Positions 7,205 through 8,512 of a stretch of DNA of 8,512 bases are shown here, in pieces (positions within the stretch are counted from its first letter, which is position 1; every line of letters begins with the position of its first letter). The notes beneath the pieces were generated by a model. It searched no databases and was not told where the DNA came from. It saw only the letters and a list, made by a program, of their open reading frames with translations. The position numbers and the translations under genes were made by a program. Source of the stretch: Candidatus Latescibacterota bacterium (GTDB lineage: Bacteria; Latescibacterota; UBA2968; UBA8231); contig DPVW01000377.1 in the NCBI GenBank assembly GCA_003529325.1, positions 22,154 to 30,665 of the forward strand, read 5' to 3'.

Positions 7205-8431
7205 ATGGCCCTGCTGAACGAAAACTATCTCAAGCTCAAGGCCGGCTACCTGTTCCCTGAAATCGGACGCCGCACGGCAACCTTTGCCGAGGCCAACCCG
7301 GAAGCATCGATCATTAAGATGGGGATCGGTGATGTCGTACGGGGGGTTCCGCGACCCGTGATAGAGGCCATGAAACAGGCCTGCGAAGAACTGGCGCACG
7401 ATGAAAGTTTCCAGGGGTATCCCCCGGCTCAAGGGCACGACTTTCTGCTGGAGAGCATCGCCGAGCACGAGTTCGGCAGCCGCGGGGTTGCCGTCGCAAC
7501 GGATGAGATCTTTCTGTCGGATGGCGCCAAGTGCGACTCCGCCAACATCCAGGAGATCTTTGCCATCGATCAGATCGTGGCCCTTACCGATCCGGTGTAT
7601 CCCGTCTACTGTGACTCCAACGTCATGGCAGGGCGCACCGGTGAGGCTGATCATGCCGGGCGCTACGAGGGTTTGGTCTACCTGCCATGCACGGCCGAAA
7701 ATGGCTTCTCACCGGCATTGCCGGAGACCCACGTGGACCTCATCTACCTGTGTTCGCCGAACAATCCCACCGGTGCCGTCATGTCCAAGCAGGTATTGGC
7801 GAGTTGGGTCGAATATGCCCGAAGGGAGCAGGCGATCATCATCTTTGACTCCGCCTATGAAGCCTACATCAGCGATCCTGAGATCCCGCACTCGATCTAC
7901 GAGATCGATGGTGCTCGTGAGGTCGCCATCGAGATGCGATCCTACTCCAAGACGGCGGCGTTCACCGGCGTGCGTTGCGCCTTTACCGTCGTGCCCAGGC
8001 AACTGCTCGGCAGCACGCTGAATGGCGACGACATATCGCTTCACGATCTCTGGAGCCGACGCCAGTCAACGAAGTACAACGGCGTCTCCTATCCGGTGCA
8101 GAAGGGTGCTGCCGCCTGCTACGGCCCTGAAGGTAAGGCTGCCATCCGCGATTTGGTCGGATTCTACATGGCCAACGCCGCCCTCATGAAGAAAGAATTG
8201 ACCGCCGCTGGCTACACCGTCTACGGTGGCGACAATGCCCCATATCTGTGGATCGTCTGTCCTGCCGGCAACGACAGCTGGGGGTTCTTCGATGTCCTGT
8301 TGCAGCAAGCCCATGTGGTCAGCACGCCCGGTGCTGGATTCGGCTCGGCCGGAGAGGGTTATGTGCGGCTCTCAGCCTTCCAGCAGCGTGACCGCGTACA
8401 TGAAGCATTGGAACGAATCCGTCGGTTGTAG
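7205..8431 (+). CDS. dapL: LL-diaminopimelate aminotransferase
   Basis: PLP-dependent class I/II (fold type I) aminotransferase that makes LL-diaminopimelate from tetrahydrodipicolinate and glutamate in one step, replacing the DapD/DapC/DapE succinylase route. The product feeds lysine and peptidoglycan synthesis in the cytoplasm. The 408 residues match the family length. Visible marks: NENYLKLKAGYLFPEIGRR (5-23), IKMGIGDV (37-44), GYPPAQG (71-77), LSDGAKCD (104-111), SPNNPTG (184-190), FDSAYEAY (214-221), SYSK (246-249) with the Schiff-base Lys249, FTGVRC (253-258), and YVRLSAF (386-392) with Arg388 expected to hold the substrate carboxylate. Near neighbours such as aspartate or alanine aminotransferases lack the SDGAKCD block and the N-terminal NE..LK..YLF pattern, so the specific call is fairly safe. 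The gene stands alone: no other lysine-pathway gene is in the window, and the flanking isomerase-family gene is divergent. Stop is TAG at 8429. Confidence 0.95.
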   Translation: MALLNENYLKLKAGYLFPEIGRRTATFAEANPEASIIKMGIGDVVRGVPRPVIEAMKQACEELAHDESFQGYPPAQGHDFLLESIAEHEFGSRGVAVATDEIFLSDGAKCDSANIQEIFAIDQIVALTDPVYPVYCDSNVMAGRTGEADHAGRYEGLVYLPCTAENGFSPALPETHVDLIYLCSPNNPTGAVMSKQVLASWVEYARREQAIIIFDSAYEAYISDPEIPHSIYEIDGAREVAIEMRSYSKTAAFTGVRCAFTVVPRQLLGSTLNGDDISLHDLWSRRQSTKYNGVSYPVQKGAAACYGPEGKAAIRDLVGFYMANAALMKKELTAAGYTVYGGDNAPYLWIVCPAGNDSWGFFDVLLQQAHVVSTPGAGFGSAGEGYVRLSAFQQRDRVHEALERIRRL

Positions 8432-8452
8432 CATGTACCCGTCCAACTTGCT

Positions 8453-8458
8453 TATACT
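8453..8458 (+). promoter_or_regulatory. Possible -10 element (TATACT) after dapL
   Basis: TATACT sits just after the dapL stop, in sequence that turns abruptly AT-rich. No -35 hexamer is found at the usual distance, but TG occurs two bases before it, close to an extended -10 arrangement. If real, it would drive a gene beyond the right edge, and the first palindrome (8459-8470) would cover its start point. Confidence 0.3.
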
Positions 8459-8500
8459 TACATTAATGTACTTTTCATGAGTTTGTGATACATTATTGTA
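8459..8500. repeat. Two 12-base palindromes TACATTAATGTA / TACATTATTGTA, 30 bases apart
   Basis: Positions 8459-8470 form a perfect 12-base palindrome, and 8489-8500 repeat it with one base changed (A to T at the eighth position). Centres are exactly 30 bases apart, about three helical turns, so bound dimers would face the same side of the DNA. TACA...TGTA dyads resemble operators of winged-helix repressors such as BlaI/MecI/CopY, though those usually have a shorter spacer. The second copy is followed by AT-rich sequence to the window edge; no gene start is seen. Interpretation as an operator pair is inference. Confidence 0.45.
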
Positions 8501-8512
8501 ATTGAACCAATT

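Noticed and set aside
7172..7654. 160-codon open frame on the minus strand
   Set aside because: It is antisense to the 5' part of dapL and has no ribosome binding site or domain. The dapL frame carries clear catalytic motifs.
8483..8505. CRP/FNR-type site suggested by TTGTGA near the right edge
   Set aside because: Only one half-site (TGTGA) is present, with no TCACA partner at the right distance. The TACATTATTGTA dyad explains the symmetry better.
1..8512. A defence system, CRISPR array, prophage or integrated element
   Set aside because: All six genes are housekeeping or common enzyme families with similar base composition. No direct repeats, integrase, transposase or tRNA-flanking junction was seen.

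Overview
This is a gene-dense, moderately GC-rich bacterial chromosome segment carrying ordinary housekeeping genes. It contains six protein-coding genes, one of them cut by the left edge. There is no sign of phage, transposon, CRISPR array, rRNA or tRNA. The gene set fits a bacterium of the PVC/Bacteroidota/Spirochaetota sphere, with Verrucomicrobiota, Kiritimatiellota, Lentisphaerota or Planctomycetota as my best guess. The reasons are LL-diaminopimelate aminotransferase (DapL), a topoisomerase ATPase subunit with the GLNGVG..AVNALS glycine loop, a bacterial glutaminyl-tRNA synthetase beside a glutamyl-tRNA synthetase, and a xylose-isomerase-like TIM-barrel 'sugar phosphate isomerase/epimerase' of a kind abundant in those phyla. 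This is inference from motifs, not a phylogeny.

Layout, left to right. At 1-1043 (minus) is the N-terminal ATPase/transducer part of a ParE/GyrB-type subunit, running off the window start. Positions 1044-1327 are a gap with a strong hairpin just after the next gene's stop. At 1328-2689 (minus) is a DEAD-box RNA helicase with a basic tail and a TTG start. Positions 2690-2881 are a divergent promoter region. At 2882-4378 (plus) is gltX, convergent with glnS at 4408-6114 (minus), with only 29 bases between them. At 6166-7098 (minus), 51 bases upstream of glnS and probably co-transcribed with it, is a TIM-barrel isomerase/epimerase-family protein with an altered metal site. Positions 7099-7204 are a second divergent promoter region. 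At 7205-8431 (plus) is dapL. The last 81 bases are abruptly AT-rich and hold two near-identical 12-base palindromes exactly 30 bases apart, which look like operator sites for a gene beyond the right edge.

Functionally the genes cover DNA topology, RNA remodelling, charging of Glu and Gln tRNAs, and the one-step aminotransferase route to LL-diaminopimelate for lysine and peptidoglycan. They do not form one pathway. I found no convincing undescribed multi-gene system. The points most worth a second look are the twin palindromes at the right end, the non-canonical metal-ligand set of the epimerase-family protein, and the uncertain TTG start of the helicase.
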